Part shown: positions 8,548-17,125 of the stretch, piece after piece
Position numbering within the stretch: the stretch's first letter is position 1
Layout of the letters: every line of letters begins with the position of its first letter
Assembly (NCBI GenBank): GCA_036338435.1
Contig: JAYZCG010000041.1
Coordinates: 1 to 39,788, forward strand
Length of the DNA: 39,788 nucleotides
Direction: 5' to 3'
Source of the DNA: JAPYTY01 sp036338435
GTDB lineage: Bacteria > Acidobacteriota > UBA6911 > RPQK01 > JADFOI01
The notes under the pieces: model-generated
The model's database searches: none
What the model saw: the letters and a program-made list of their open reading frames with translations, nothing else
What the model was told of the DNA's origin: nothing
Translations under genes and position numbers: made by a program

Positions 8548-9192
8548 ATGAATCAATGTTTGCAAAGGAAGGGGAAGCCGTTTTTAGTATTTATACTCGG
8601 GGGGATTCTCTTGAGTTGGAAGCTACTTTTTGGGTCGGAGTTCTTGATCGGAGACAAATCTGTTTTGGTCTATCAGACTAAAAGTCGAACACAAAAAGAA
8701 GTTCAATTCGTCCTTCGCGTAGCTCGGTATAGGCCAGACATATTGTTAGAGTGGGAATCTTTAAGCCATCAGGGCACAATTCATTTGCACCGTAGCGCCG
8801 TGCAAACGGCAAAAATTTTCCATCTCCATTCTTTTTTTGAAATAGGAATTGATGTTGAGTCAGATAATGCAATGACAGGGTGGCTTTCTGCGGATATGTA
8901 CAAGGAACTTACGGAGAAGGAAAGCTTCAAAATGAAGCTCAATCGAATGCCAGTCAAGATGACACTGGTTAATAAAGGGGTCTTCACACTCACCGTTGAC
9001 AAGCAAGTTGTTGAGGTGCCTGTGATTTATGTTGAAGACGATCGACAAGGGCTGTGGACGTTTCATGAAAATCCTGAAAATCCAATTCTCATGGCGTATC
9101 GTTCAATCCATTTTGACCAATACCTGGAAACAATTTCTAACTCTCCTGATAACAAGCTCCGATGGATTCAGCATCTAGCTCCTATTAAATAA
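8548..9192 (+). CDS. Hypothetical secreted or membrane-anchored protein
   Basis: I do not recognise this 214-residue protein. Residues ~11-28 are strongly hydrophobic after a Lys/Arg-containing start, consistent with a signal peptide or N-terminal anchor, so the rest is probably periplasmic. The remainder is mostly beta-like with alternating polar and hydrophobic residues, including a basic/hydrophobic strand pattern around KMKLNRMPVKMTLV and a WTFHENPENPILMAYRS segment near the end. It starts 17 bp after ribE, 205 bp before ribBX, and is in the same orientation, so it is probably co-transcribed with ribE. A link to riboflavin metabolism is not supported by its sequence. Confidence 0.7.
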   Translation: MNQCLQRKGKPFLVFILGGILLSWKLLFGSEFLIGDKSVLVYQTKSRTQKEVQFVLRVARYRPDILLEWESLSHQGTIHLHRSAVQTAKIFHLHSFFEIGIDVESDNAMTGWLSADMYKELTEKESFKMKLNRMPVKMTLVNKGVFTLTVDKQVVEVPVIYVEDDRQGLWTFHENPENPILMAYRSIHFDQYLETISNSPDNKLRWIQHLAPIK

Positions 9193-9396
9193 ATATTCTT
9201 GTCTCAGCGTGCTTTTGTGAAACTGCGTTTGTAGTATCGCTTCTTGGGATGTTCTAGGAGACTTTGTGGAACTAAATGATAGGGTTTGCTAGTGATGGAG
9301 TGCGAATGGTTCATGGGCTGACTGGGGGAAAAACGACTAGAGCCAGCACAAGTTACGGTATACTTAATGACCTAAAAAAATGAATGAGGTTTGAAA

Positions 9397-10530
9397 ATGG
9401 CTCTTAATACTATCGAAGAAGCAATCGAGGATTTTCGCGACGGTAAAATGGTTATCGTCATTGATGAGGAAGATCGTGAAAATGAAGGCGACCTCACGAT
9501 GGCAGCAGAGAAGGTAACTCCTGAAGCAATTAATTTTATGGCGAAGTATGGGCGTGGACTTATTTGTCTGCCTATGATGCCAGAACGTTTGCAGGAGCTT
9601 AACATTCCGCTGATGGTGTCTGAAAATGAATCGATGCATGGGACTGCATTTTGTGTCAGTATCGAAGCCAGACACAATGTTTCGACAGGTATTTCTGCTG
9701 CTGATCGGGCGATTACAATCCAGACAGCGGTTGATGTCAACACACGTCCTGATGATCTGATTCGTCCGGGTCACATTTTCCCCTTGAGAGCACGCCGGGG
9801 TGGAGTTTTAAAGCGGGCAGGTCAAACCGAGGCTGCAGTAGATATGGCCAGAATTTCAGGTCTCTTACCAGCTGGGGTTATCTGTGAAATCATGAATGAT
9901 GACGGTACGATGGCCCGACTTTCTGAGCTTAAAGAATTCCGTGATAAACACGATATTAAAATCATCTCTGTAGTTGATCTCATCAACTTCCGACTTAAAA
10001 CCGAAAAATTCATCAAGCGTGTTAGTAGTTTTCCATTTCATTCAGAGTTTGGGGAATTCAAACTTATTTTATTTGAAAACAAATCTGAAGAGGATCTACA
10101 CCTCGCATTAGTCAAGGGGGATGTGAGTGGAGAGGGGCCTGTTCTCGTTCGGGTGCAAAAGGAATCAGTGATAGATGATGTATTTTTGCCTACTGGAAGC
10201 AGCGTTGGTAGAGAGTTGAGATATTCACTTGAGATGATCGAAAAGGCGGGCAGTGGAGTTTTTGTATATCTGCGCATTAAAGGACATGACACAAATTTAT
10301 TGCAAGGAATCCAACAGGATGCAATATCTAATCAGGATTCTCCATTGTCAGCATCTCAACAATTTTCAGATTTTAGAGACTATGGTATTGGAGCTCAGAT
10401 TCTTGCTGACTTGGGCCTTCATAACATCCGACTCTTGACTAACCACCCTAAAAAAATGGTGGGGCTGGAAGGATTTGGACTCAACATCGTGGAGCAAATC
10501 CCCATTGGGGTCGGTAAGTCGGCGAAATAG
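9397..10530 (+). CDS. ribBX: RibBX: DHBP synthase fused to a degenerate GTP cyclohydrolase II-like domain
   Basis: The N-terminal half (about 1-205) is 3,4-dihydroxy-2-butanone-4-phosphate synthase, which makes the four-carbon unit of riboflavin from ribulose-5-phosphate: DEEDRENEGD at 23-32 and GHIFPLRARRGGVLKR with AAVDMARISGLLPAGVICE are intact. The C-terminal half aligns with GTP cyclohydrolase II (FGEFKLILFE, ALVKGDVSG, RDYGIGAQILADLGL, LLTNHPKKMVGLEGFGL). However, the zinc cysteines of the usual HSECLTGD and RCDCG motifs are replaced (S257, S268, V270), and the RQEGRGIG loop is RIKGHDTN. It therefore cannot be a normal GTP cyclohydrolase II. This matches the RibBX variant described in Proteobacteria. 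An active RibA should exist elsewhere. ATG 9397 is preferred over TTG 9391 because GAGG (9386-9389) lies 7 bp before it. Confidence 0.9.
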   Translation: MALNTIEEAIEDFRDGKMVIVIDEEDRENEGDLTMAAEKVTPEAINFMAKYGRGLICLPMMPERLQELNIPLMVSENESMHGTAFCVSIEARHNVSTGISAADRAITIQTAVDVNTRPDDLIRPGHIFPLRARRGGVLKRAGQTEAAVDMARISGLLPAGVICEIMNDDGTMARLSELKEFRDKHDIKIISVVDLINFRLKTEKFIKRVSSFPFHSEFGEFKLILFENKSEEDLHLALVKGDVSGEGPVLVRVQKESVIDDVFLPTGSSVGRELRYSLEMIEKAGSGVFVYLRIKGHDTNLLQGIQQDAISNQDSPLSASQQFSDFRDYGIGAQILADLGLHNIRLLTNHPKKMVGLEGFGLNIVEQIPIGVGKSAK

Positions 10531-10533
10531 CAC

Positions 10534-10556
10534 AGGTGGGTCAATCCACTTTTTTT
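10534..10556 (+). terminator. Intrinsic terminator of ribBX
   Basis: GTGGG-TCAA-TCCAC (extended by A-T and G-T pairs) followed by seven Ts starts 4 bp after the ribBX stop. Its 3' arm and T-run are also the last codons of the convergent VWFA gene. Confidence 0.6.
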
Positions 10557-11623
10557 GTTAGGTAGCCTTCCCGATGCCGGACCTTAAGCTTTTTGTCCGG
10601 TTTTCCGTCCCCATCGACATCGGCGACAACATCGACTTTAATTTTTCGCAGTTTGTCGTCTTTTTTAGTGCTGCTGGAGACATAGCCGAGTGCATACCGA
10701 TTGCGTAATTCTAGAGCAATTTGATGGTAAATGTCTGCATTCTGGGATTGAAATCGGGGAAAGTAAGCTGTGCCTCCAGTGTATTTTGCAAATGCCTTGA
10801 GAATAGCATCAGCCTGAAACCAATCCATGGCATTTTGACCAGACCCAAACGGACCCATATCCATGCCACGGTCAAAACCCTGATCTCTCCTGGCTCGAAA
10901 GTTCCCCCCCATAGAAACCGGGTAGATGACGGCATTGGATCCCCTGACTTTGTCCAGGGTTGCGTCCAGGTTTTTCTTGCTGAAGGTATCGATTCCTGTT
11001 GTCAGCAGAATAATAGCTACCTTGTTATCTAGTTCTTCGATTCGATCGAGAACATCCCACACGGTATCAAATAAATTGCTTTCCATGAACGTTGGCTCAT
11101 TGAGTTTACGTAGAGATTGCAAGACTGCGTTTTTGTCTTGTGTGAAATCAACTAGAATTTCTGGGCGGATGTCATAGGCCACTACAGCCATCCAATCTTG
11201 AGGGCGCATTTGATCAACTGCTACATAAGAAGCCCTGAGGGCATCCATAAGTATCGACCACTCGCACATTTGATACCGGCAATCCATGGCGCTTATGATG
11301 TGGGGAGCCCGGCTCCATTCCACAACCACGATAACTGTTATGGGTTCTTCGACGGGAGAGAAGTGGGTGATTTCCTGTCTAATTTTGTCTTCATAAATAA
11401 TGAAATTATCTGCGGTAAGGCCCGTGATAAGACCCCCATCATTATTGTGAACGGTTACGTCCACCCTAATTTGGTTGACGGAAACACTAAGAGCTGCTCT
11501 ACCCTCTGGTTTTGCTTGTGGTTCTTCAATGTCTCGGGGTTCTCGCTGCGCATTGGCATTGGGGAGGGGAAGAATAGATAGAAGACCACCCAAGACAAAT
11601 ATACATCGTAGAGTTTTGGCCAT
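10541..11623 (-). CDS. VWFA-related acidobacterial secreted protein, degenerate MIDAS
   Basis: A 360-residue protein with a signal peptide (1-26, ending NANAQ). It has the characteristic acidobacterial layout: a beta-rich N-terminal part with VDVTVHNNDGGLITGL and FIIYEDKIRQEITHF, a von Willebrand factor A fold, and a C-terminal LRNRYALGYVSSSTKKDDK followed by KLKVRHREGYL. This matches the VWFA-related acidobacterial family (TIGR03436). The metal-binding DxSxS motif, expected around residues 101-106, is VEWSRA, so the MIDAS has lost its Asp and the second Ser. Function is unknown; adhesion or cell-envelope assembly is typical speculation. An AAGAGGAT ribosome-binding site precedes the ATG. Confidence 0.88.
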   Translation of the reverse strand: MAKTLRCIFVLGGLLSILPLPNANAQREPRDIEEPQAKPEGRAALSVSVNQIRVDVTVHNNDGGLITGLTADNFIIYEDKIRQEITHFSPVEEPITVIVVVEWSRAPHIISAMDCRYQMCEWSILMDALRASYVAVDQMRPQDWMAVVAYDIRPEILVDFTQDKNAVLQSLRKLNEPTFMESNLFDTVWDVLDRIEELDNKVAIILLTTGIDTFSKKNLDATLDKVRGSNAVIYPVSMGGNFRARRDQGFDRGMDMGPFGSGQNAMDWFQADAILKAFAKYTGGTAYFPRFQSQNADIYHQIALELRNRYALGYVSSSTKKDDKLRKIKVDVVADVDGDGKPDKKLKVRHREGYLTKKVD

Positions 11624-11640
11624 TAAAATCCTCTTGTCCT

Positions 11641-11654
11641 ACATGTTAGCATGT
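11641..11654. repeat. Small inverted repeat upstream of VWFA gene
   Basis: ACATG-TTAG-CATGT lies 17 bp before the start of the minus-strand VWFA gene. It may be an operator or a chance palindrome. Confidence 0.25.
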
Positions 11655-11791
11655 CGGGAAAGCAGGCACACTGGAAGATCTATTTTTGTCCCATAATGAG
11701 CAGAAATGTCTTTTTCAATCTGCTGACATTGGCAATGGGTTGTTCGGCCATTCTGTTGAGTTGATAATGGTATCAGTGAAGAACAGTTAGG

Positions 11792-13123
11792 CTAGCGATC
11801 GATAAGCACAAATCGTAGATCCATAACGTTGGTGAGAGTAGGGCCTGTTTTTATTAGTCCGCCCACCTTCTCAAAGAAATGGTAAGAGTCGTTTCTGTCT
11901 AGGTAATCTTGAATCGATAGGTCTTGGGTTGCAGCTACTTGTGCTGTTATCGGAGAAGCTACGGCTCCTGCTGCATCAGTGGGCCCATCAGTTCCATCGG
12001 ATCCAAGGCTAGAGAAGAGTATTTTCGTGTTAGTCCAGTCCGCAATTTCCCGGGCACACCAAAGGGCAAACTCTTGATTTCTTCCACCCTTGCCATCTCC
12101 AGTTAAATGAACCGTAGTCTCACCCCCAGAAATGAGACAGCATGGTGCGGCAATTGGGGCTCCAGTGTTTAGCACTTGTTGAGCGAGATCAACGTGCATA
12201 CGGGCAATGTCAGTAGTATTTCCCGTGATGGCATCGGACAAGATAAGCGGAGAAAATCCTAATTGCTGGGCTCTTTCGGCAGCTGCGCGAAGGGCCTGAA
12301 TATTGGATCCAACAATAATATTGTTAACCTGGTCAAAACATGGATCTCCTGGTTTTGGGGTTTCGGCCGGGCCCTGATTTTTCAAACCGGCATGTAAGTG
12401 TTCAACCACTGCCTTGGGAAGAGTGTCCTCAAGTGCGTGTCGCTGGATAATCTTCACGCATTGTTCAAATGTTGTGGGATCTGGACTTGTAGGTCCGGAG
12501 GCAATGCTTGCTAGATCATCGCCCACTACATCCGATAATAAGAGTGTAATCAATTGCGCTCCCTGGGTGTAGTTCAGCAGCTGGCCTCCTTTTATTCGAC
12601 TGAGGTGCTTCCGGATAGTATTGATCTCTTGAATGGTGGCTTCGCTTTGTAGAAGTAGAGAGGTTGTTAGTTTTTTTTCTTCGAATGTAATTTTTTCTAC
12701 TGGGATTGGTAAAAGAGCGGAACCTCCCCCAGAGACGACCATCAGGAGGAGGTCCTTTGAAGTGAGATTCGTTTGCAAAAAAGTAAGGAGTTGGCGGGCA
12801 GCTTCATAGCCTAGTTCATCTGGTTCAGGATGTCCTCCTTCTAGAATCATTGTTTTTTGAAGAGGAGCAACGTGCCCGTATTTCACAATAACCATGCCTC
12901 TTTCTAGTTGACTTCCCAGAACGGTTTCTACAGCTTGTGCCATTGGGACTGCTGCTTTACCAACGCCAGCTAGAAAAACTCGACGATTTGATAGTGAATA
13001 TGTTTTCCCGCCAATAGTTAATTCATCATTTTCCCTTTGTAGGAAGTTAAGAACGGCAGTGTTCGGATTTACAGCACCAAGTGCACTCTTCTGAATTTCA
13101 TCAAGTGTCTGACGGAGTTTCAT
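11792..13123 (-). CDS. Glycerate 2-kinase (DUF4147/MOFRL family)
   Basis: Phosphorylates D-glycerate to 2-phosphoglycerate, feeding glycolate/glyoxylate or serine breakdown into glycolysis. The 443 residues fit the family. The N-terminal DUF4147 domain has VFLAGVGKAAVPMA (49-62), ILEGGHPEPDELG (93-105), VVSGGGSALLP (129-139) and SDVVGDDLASIASGPTSPD (197-215). The C-terminal MOFRL domain has ISGGETTVHLTGDGKGGRNQ (331-350) and SLGSDGTDGPTDAAGAV (372-388). Older databases sometimes name this family hydroxypyruvate reductase (TtuD), but these motifs are those of the kinase. It stands alone between two unrelated genes. Confidence 0.93.
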   Translation of the reverse strand: MKLRQTLDEIQKSALGAVNPNTAVLNFLQRENDELTIGGKTYSLSNRRVFLAGVGKAAVPMAQAVETVLGSQLERGMVIVKYGHVAPLQKTMILEGGHPEPDELGYEAARQLLTFLQTNLTSKDLLLMVVSGGGSALLPIPVEKITFEEKKLTTSLLLQSEATIQEINTIRKHLSRIKGGQLLNYTQGAQLITLLLSDVVGDDLASIASGPTSPDPTTFEQCVKIIQRHALEDTLPKAVVEHLHAGLKNQGPAETPKPGDPCFDQVNNIIVGSNIQALRAAAERAQQLGFSPLILSDAITGNTTDIARMHVDLAQQVLNTGAPIAAPCCLISGGETTVHLTGDGKGGRNQEFALWCAREIADWTNTKILFSSLGSDGTDGPTDAAGAVASPITAQVAATQDLSIQDYLDRNDSYHFFEKVGGLIKTGPTLTNVMDLRFVLIDR

Positions 13124-13210
13124 CCTGATTATTATAAAATGTTCGATAGCCCGTTAACTAGTAAAGCTTGGACATCCACATTCACGCGACTAGAGCAGGG
13201 GTTTTCTTCT

Positions 13211-14335
13211 CTATTCATTGTGTCGATGATGGGCCGCAATGCCCAGTTGGATCATTTCATTGCGACCTTGGATGCCTGGGAAGCGTTGGAACAGGGTATA
13301 TCGGATCAGACCTGCGGCACATCCCATTAAGAGGAGAATTGGGATAAATGTCAAAATTGTAACCAGGTTTTGGCTCACGGTTCCAAGGAATGTCATGGTT
13401 TGTTCAAATGCTTCCCCAGAGGCCTTTTCTTTTCGATATATCCACTTGATAGTGGGAGCGTACTGGATGGTGGTAAAAAGCTCTTGTGCCACTGATTCTG
13501 AGCCAAAAAAAATGGAGACAATGATGCCAGATCTTTGTACGTAGACTCCACCGGAAGAGAAGTGAGAGTCCACGGCATTCTGCAGCTTGTCGGATTGTTC
13601 AGCTGCTAGGGATAGGGTGGGATAGCCGACTAAATAAAGAAAGGATTTGCCCGTGACGTAACGGGCTGAAGCTATTTCAATGTCGTGCTCAAGGCCGAGG
13701 GATGAAACAAGAGTTCGAGGGAAGTGGTTATTAAGTGAGAATGATGCTTTTCCAAGATAAAAGCTTATTGATCCCTGGAGGAGATGTGTTTGAGGAAGGT
13801 GTGTGACCGTGACAGGTTGGAGGTAAGGTTCTGGCAGAGTCTCATTGAGGACACGAACGAATTGCTCAAGTATATCTGGTTTCACAAATGCTTGGAGCCG
13901 TCCTTTGAGGTGGATAAAATAAAGTCCTTTCCAGAAAATAAGGCTTTCATTGATATAGTAATTTTGTGTGAGGAAAGGTCGTTGTGAAGAGGAATGATGC
14001 CAGTTCGAAAACATAGCAAAAGCTCCCTGGGGGTCTTGCATCTCGTAGACTTCAAGTTCAAGAGTAGGGCGGGAGGATGCATTGTGTGCTTGAATAGACC
14101 AGAGGGAATAATTTGATAGTATGAATTCCTCTATTATTTCAGGCTTGAACGGGCTGTGAGAGGTATCTCCCACTACGGGACCGTCTTCAAGTTTTTCAAA
14201 TTGATAGTCTTCTAAGTGTTGAAAGTATTGGTGGATCGTGTTTTGGGCCAGCACAGGCAGAGAGCAACAAAAACTAAGACAAATAGCAAAAGTGATAAAA
14301 CGCGTAATCGAGGTCAACAACATTGCAATGGACAA
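13211..14335 (-). CDS. Secreted protein with C-terminal membrane anchor, possibly DUF6599-like
   Basis: A 374-residue protein with an N-terminal signal peptide (hydrophobic residues ~12-30, ending LPVLAQN) and a single C-terminal transmembrane segment (about 325-350, LVTILTFIPILLLMGCAAGL) before a short basic tail. The bulk is predicted to be periplasmic, with YEMQDPQGAFAMFSNW and a QNYYINESLIFWKGLYFIHL segment that recall DUF6599-type acidobacterial proteins. That assignment is from memory of motifs and is tentative. Function is unknown. It begins 27 bp after the amidase gene ends and could be its operon partner. Confidence 0.75.
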   Translation of the reverse strand: MSIAMLLTSITRFITFAICLSFCCSLPVLAQNTIHQYFQHLEDYQFEKLEDGPVVGDTSHSPFKPEIIEEFILSNYSLWSIQAHNASSRPTLELEVYEMQDPQGAFAMFSNWHHSSSQRPFLTQNYYINESLIFWKGLYFIHLKGRLQAFVKPDILEQFVRVLNETLPEPYLQPVTVTHLPQTHLLQGSISFYLGKASFSLNNHFPRTLVSSLGLEHDIEIASARYVTGKSFLYLVGYPTLSLAAEQSDKLQNAVDSHFSSGGVYVQRSGIIVSIFFGSESVAQELFTTIQYAPTIKWIYRKEKASGEAFEQTMTFLGTVSQNLVTILTFIPILLLMGCAAGLIRYTLFQRFPGIQGRNEMIQLGIAAHHRHNE

Positions 14336-14362
14336 TTATACGACTTGGAGAGGGGAGAATGT

Positions 14363-16057
14363 CTAATCAGGCGAGGATATTTCTGATATCGCCGCACCCT
14401 CATAGGATGCAATTGATCCCAGAGAATCCAGATATTTTTTAACTCCTTCGTACAGAGCTTCAGCTGCTTGGTTTTGACCACTTTTGTTCTTAAAGTAACT
14501 TTCGTCTTTAGGGTTACTGATGAATCCAACTTCAGTGAGTATCCCTGGCATGTTCAAGTTAATTAGAACAATAAAGGGAGCCTTCTTGACGCCCCGATTA
14601 CGAACAGCACTGTGAGCATTCTTCATTGTTGAATAGAGACTTTCCTGTACAACATGGGCTAAATCTTCAGATTCTTCAGTGTAGTTCCCTAAAAGAATTC
14701 CTTTAACCATATCTTCTAAATCGCGGATGTTTTTTTGAGATCCGGCATTCTCTCGAGTGGCCACTGCGCGTTCATCAGCATTGGAGCTAAAGTTTAAAAA
14801 AAATGTCTCGACTCCGGTTACTCGACGATCTCGAGTAGCATTAGCATGGATTGAAAGGAACAAATCAGCCCGTAATTTGTTGGCAATGGCAGTCCGTTCT
14901 TCTAAGGGCACAAAGGAATCATCGGTCCGGGTTAAAGTCACATCAAGACCTAAGCGCCTCTCAAGAAGTTCTTTGAGGCGAGTGGAGACGGACAACACCA
15001 AATCCTTTTCTTTAAGGCCAGAGGGCCCGGTGGTTCCTGCGTCACGGCCTCCATGTCCTGGGTCTATGACGACACGGGCTGCCTTTAGACCCATCTCTCG
15101 GATTACTGATAGGTCCCCATCTAAATTTGGGGCAGGCGTTGCAGGGGTGATTGGAGCAGGGGTTGGTAAGTCCGTTATGGATTCTGCGGTCATGCCATCA
15201 AGACTATAACCGGCTCGTCGAATCGCAACGGCACTTGTATCTGATAATTGCTGGCATGCTGCCAAAAGTTGAAGAGGGGCTACTTCCTTTTCGGTTCTTT
15301 TGGCATCGATGACAATTCGAACTGGATCGTAGTAGGTCATTCTACTAACAGTCATTGGTTTAAGTTGGTCAAAATCTAGAACTACGCGGACTACAGTATC
15401 TTGATTTTGACGAACGCGCAGCTGTTTGAGGGAAGGTTCATTGACCGCATGGGTTTTTCCCACAAGGTCGCTTTGCAGACGGGATTCTTGAAGGTCAAAG
15501 TAGACACGGTCAGGCTTTAAAAGGGTCTGTTTTTGGAATTCGACTTCACGATCCAAGAAAATCCATATACGAGTCCAGTCTTCGGTGGAGCAAGGGACGA
15601 TTTGTAAGACAGTTGCCAGATCTGTTTGGACTTTAGGTTTGAGAGAGTGGAGGGGTTTGCTTTCAAGCGAAGTCGCACGGGAGAGAGCAGGGGATTTATA
15701 TCTGGTAAGAGGATATTCTCGAGCAAGAAATTTATAATAATAGATGGCGCGTCGTCGATAGAGATCCTTACCGAAATGTCCAAACATAGAGTCGTACGTG
15801 CTGGCAATGGCATAGAGGGCATCGTCTGACACCCCGGAGGTAGGGTCTTTGTCTATTACAACAGTATAGAGAGAGATGGCTCTTTCGTATTGCTTTAGGG
15901 TTCTATTTGAGGTGGGTGTCTGCAGAAGTTTTTTGCGATGAGCATCGGCCTTTTTGTATGCGACTATTGCGCCCGGTCGGTCGCGGGCCGTGGCTAACGA
16001 AGAGGTCAGGAAAATGACCCAGATAAGACATCCAATGGCACGCTTTCTAGTCAACAT
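14363..16057 (-). CDS. N-acetylmuramoyl-L-alanine amidase (Amidase_3) with AMIN-like domain
   Basis: A zinc hydrolase that cleaves the amide between MurNAc and the stem peptide, used in cell separation. The open frame extends upstream to 16198, but the ATG at 16057 gives an obvious signal peptide (GCLIWVIFLTSSLATA), so I use it: 564 residues. Residues ~30-130 are helical and TPR-like (ISLYTVVIDKDPTSG, YKFLAREYP). Residues ~160-255 form an AMIN-like beta domain (RVYFDLQES, VRVVLDFDQL, RIVIDAKR). A Pro/Ala/Thr linker precedes the catalytic domain: zinc ligands His335 in IDPGHGGRDAG, Glu350, and His404 in SIHANA, with TEVGFISNP supplying the catalytic Glu. The arrangement resembles AmiC-type enzymes with an added N-terminal repeat domain. 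Confidence 0.93.
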   Translation of the reverse strand: MLTRKRAIGCLIWVIFLTSSLATARDRPGAIVAYKKADAHRKKLLQTPTSNRTLKQYERAISLYTVVIDKDPTSGVSDDALYAIASTYDSMFGHFGKDLYRRRAIYYYKFLAREYPLTRYKSPALSRATSLESKPLHSLKPKVQTDLATVLQIVPCSTEDWTRIWIFLDREVEFQKQTLLKPDRVYFDLQESRLQSDLVGKTHAVNEPSLKQLRVRQNQDTVVRVVLDFDQLKPMTVSRMTYYDPVRIVIDAKRTEKEVAPLQLLAACQQLSDTSAVAIRRAGYSLDGMTAESITDLPTPAPITPATPAPNLDGDLSVIREMGLKAARVVIDPGHGGRDAGTTGPSGLKEKDLVLSVSTRLKELLERRLGLDVTLTRTDDSFVPLEERTAIANKLRADLFLSIHANATRDRRVTGVETFFLNFSSNADERAVATRENAGSQKNIRDLEDMVKGILLGNYTEESEDLAHVVQESLYSTMKNAHSAVRNRGVKKAPFIVLINLNMPGILTEVGFISNPKDESYFKNKSGQNQAAEALYEGVKKYLDSLGSIASYEGAAISEISSPD

Positions 16058-16306
16058 TCTTGCAAACTTTCGGTATAATCGATGCCGGGCGTTGCCCTTC
16101 CCAGTGCCTGCCCAATGCATCTCTCTTCTTCGTAGTCTCTCCCAGCATTTCCTGGCGCAAGACCTATTACCCATCTGAGTTGAGCCCCTAAAATTCAAGG
16201 TTTGGGCTATTTAGAGCTACGCTATTTTGTCCTCTCAAGTATAGAACAGACGACTGTCAATACTTGCCTAACAGGTTAAGAGAAAGTGCTAAGCGGGTGA
16301 ATAGGA

Positions 16307-16996
16307 CTAGTTGGATACGGAATTTTGAAAAGAAATACTCCCGTTAGGGAGAACGGTGCGGGTAAGCACTTCGGTACGATCAGAAGGTGTAACAGTTGGT
16401 TTGAAGGATTGATAAAGGGCTGTTACCTTACGCACGTATTGCTGAGTTTCACGATAAGGCGGGATCCCTTTATGTCTTCTGATTGCGGTTTCACCGGCAT
16501 TGTATGCAGCTAAAATGAGAGGGATGTCACCCTCGAATCGCTTTGTAAGAAATTTTAAGTATTGGACTCCGCCCCGAATATTTTGGGCCGGATCGAAGGC
16601 ATCTTGGACACCAAATCTTTTAGCGGTATCCGGGTGCAATTGCATTAATCCCATGCAATCTTTAGGAGATAATGCCTGAGGATTAAAATTGCTCTCGACT
16701 TGGACGATCGCTCTGACTAGATCCGCATCAAGATCAAATTCTTGGGCTATCGTATTGATAAGCGATAGATATGGGACATCACCATCTTTCGATGAAGCAT
16801 CGGTGTTTTTGGGTATAGAACTGATAGGGCTAACGCTCATATTTGTATAAACTCGGGCCCCTTTTTCATTGGTATAGGAATGGAAACGTTCTGCGGAAAT
16901 TTGTCCCGTTAACAGAACCATAAGGGCTAGAATGCCCAGTTTTTCAATGCTTGGTTGCCCTGCACACAGCGCTGCATGGCGAAATTTGTTCATCAT
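16307..16996 (-). CDS. Lytic transglycosylase (SLT domain)
   Basis: Cleaves the MurNAc-GlcNAc bond of peptidoglycan with 1,6-anhydro product formation. The 229 residues comprise a signal peptide (about 1-35, ending ISAE), a short DUF4124-like stretch (RFHSYTNEKGARVYTN) and an SLT domain with catalytic Glu101 in QVESNFNP, GLMQLHPDTAKRFG, GGVQYLKFL and AAYNAGE. It lies 249 bp upstream of the amidase start on the same strand, so two peptidoglycan hydrolases are adjacent, suggesting a shared wall-remodelling role. Confidence 0.93.
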   Translation of the reverse strand: MMNKFRHAALCAGQPSIEKLGILALMVLLTGQISAERFHSYTNEKGARVYTNMSVSPISSIPKNTDASSKDGDVPYLSLINTIAQEFDLDADLVRAIVQVESNFNPQALSPKDCMGLMQLHPDTAKRFGVQDAFDPAQNIRGGVQYLKFLTKRFEGDIPLILAAYNAGETAIRRHKGIPPYRETQQYVRKVTALYQSFKPTVTPSDRTEVLTRTVLPNGSISFQNSVSN

Positions 16997-17125
16997 TTCG
17001 GTATCTTAAGATGCTCTAGGAGCGGTAAAAGTCGCATAACACTCTAATTTTATACTTAGACTATCAAGTAGAATTATATCTTCTAAGGCGAAATTTTAGG
17101 GGCAGGAGTAGATATCATTTGGAAA

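Noticed and set aside
9193..9396. FMN riboswitch before ribBX
   Set aside because: The gap lacks the conserved AGGG and GGTGAAATTCC-type elements of the RFN motif. The same search before ribE and rluB was negative.
14757..15209. 150-codon plus-strand ORF
   Set aside because: It is antisense to the amidase catalytic domain and has the Arg/Ser-rich look of a shadow frame.
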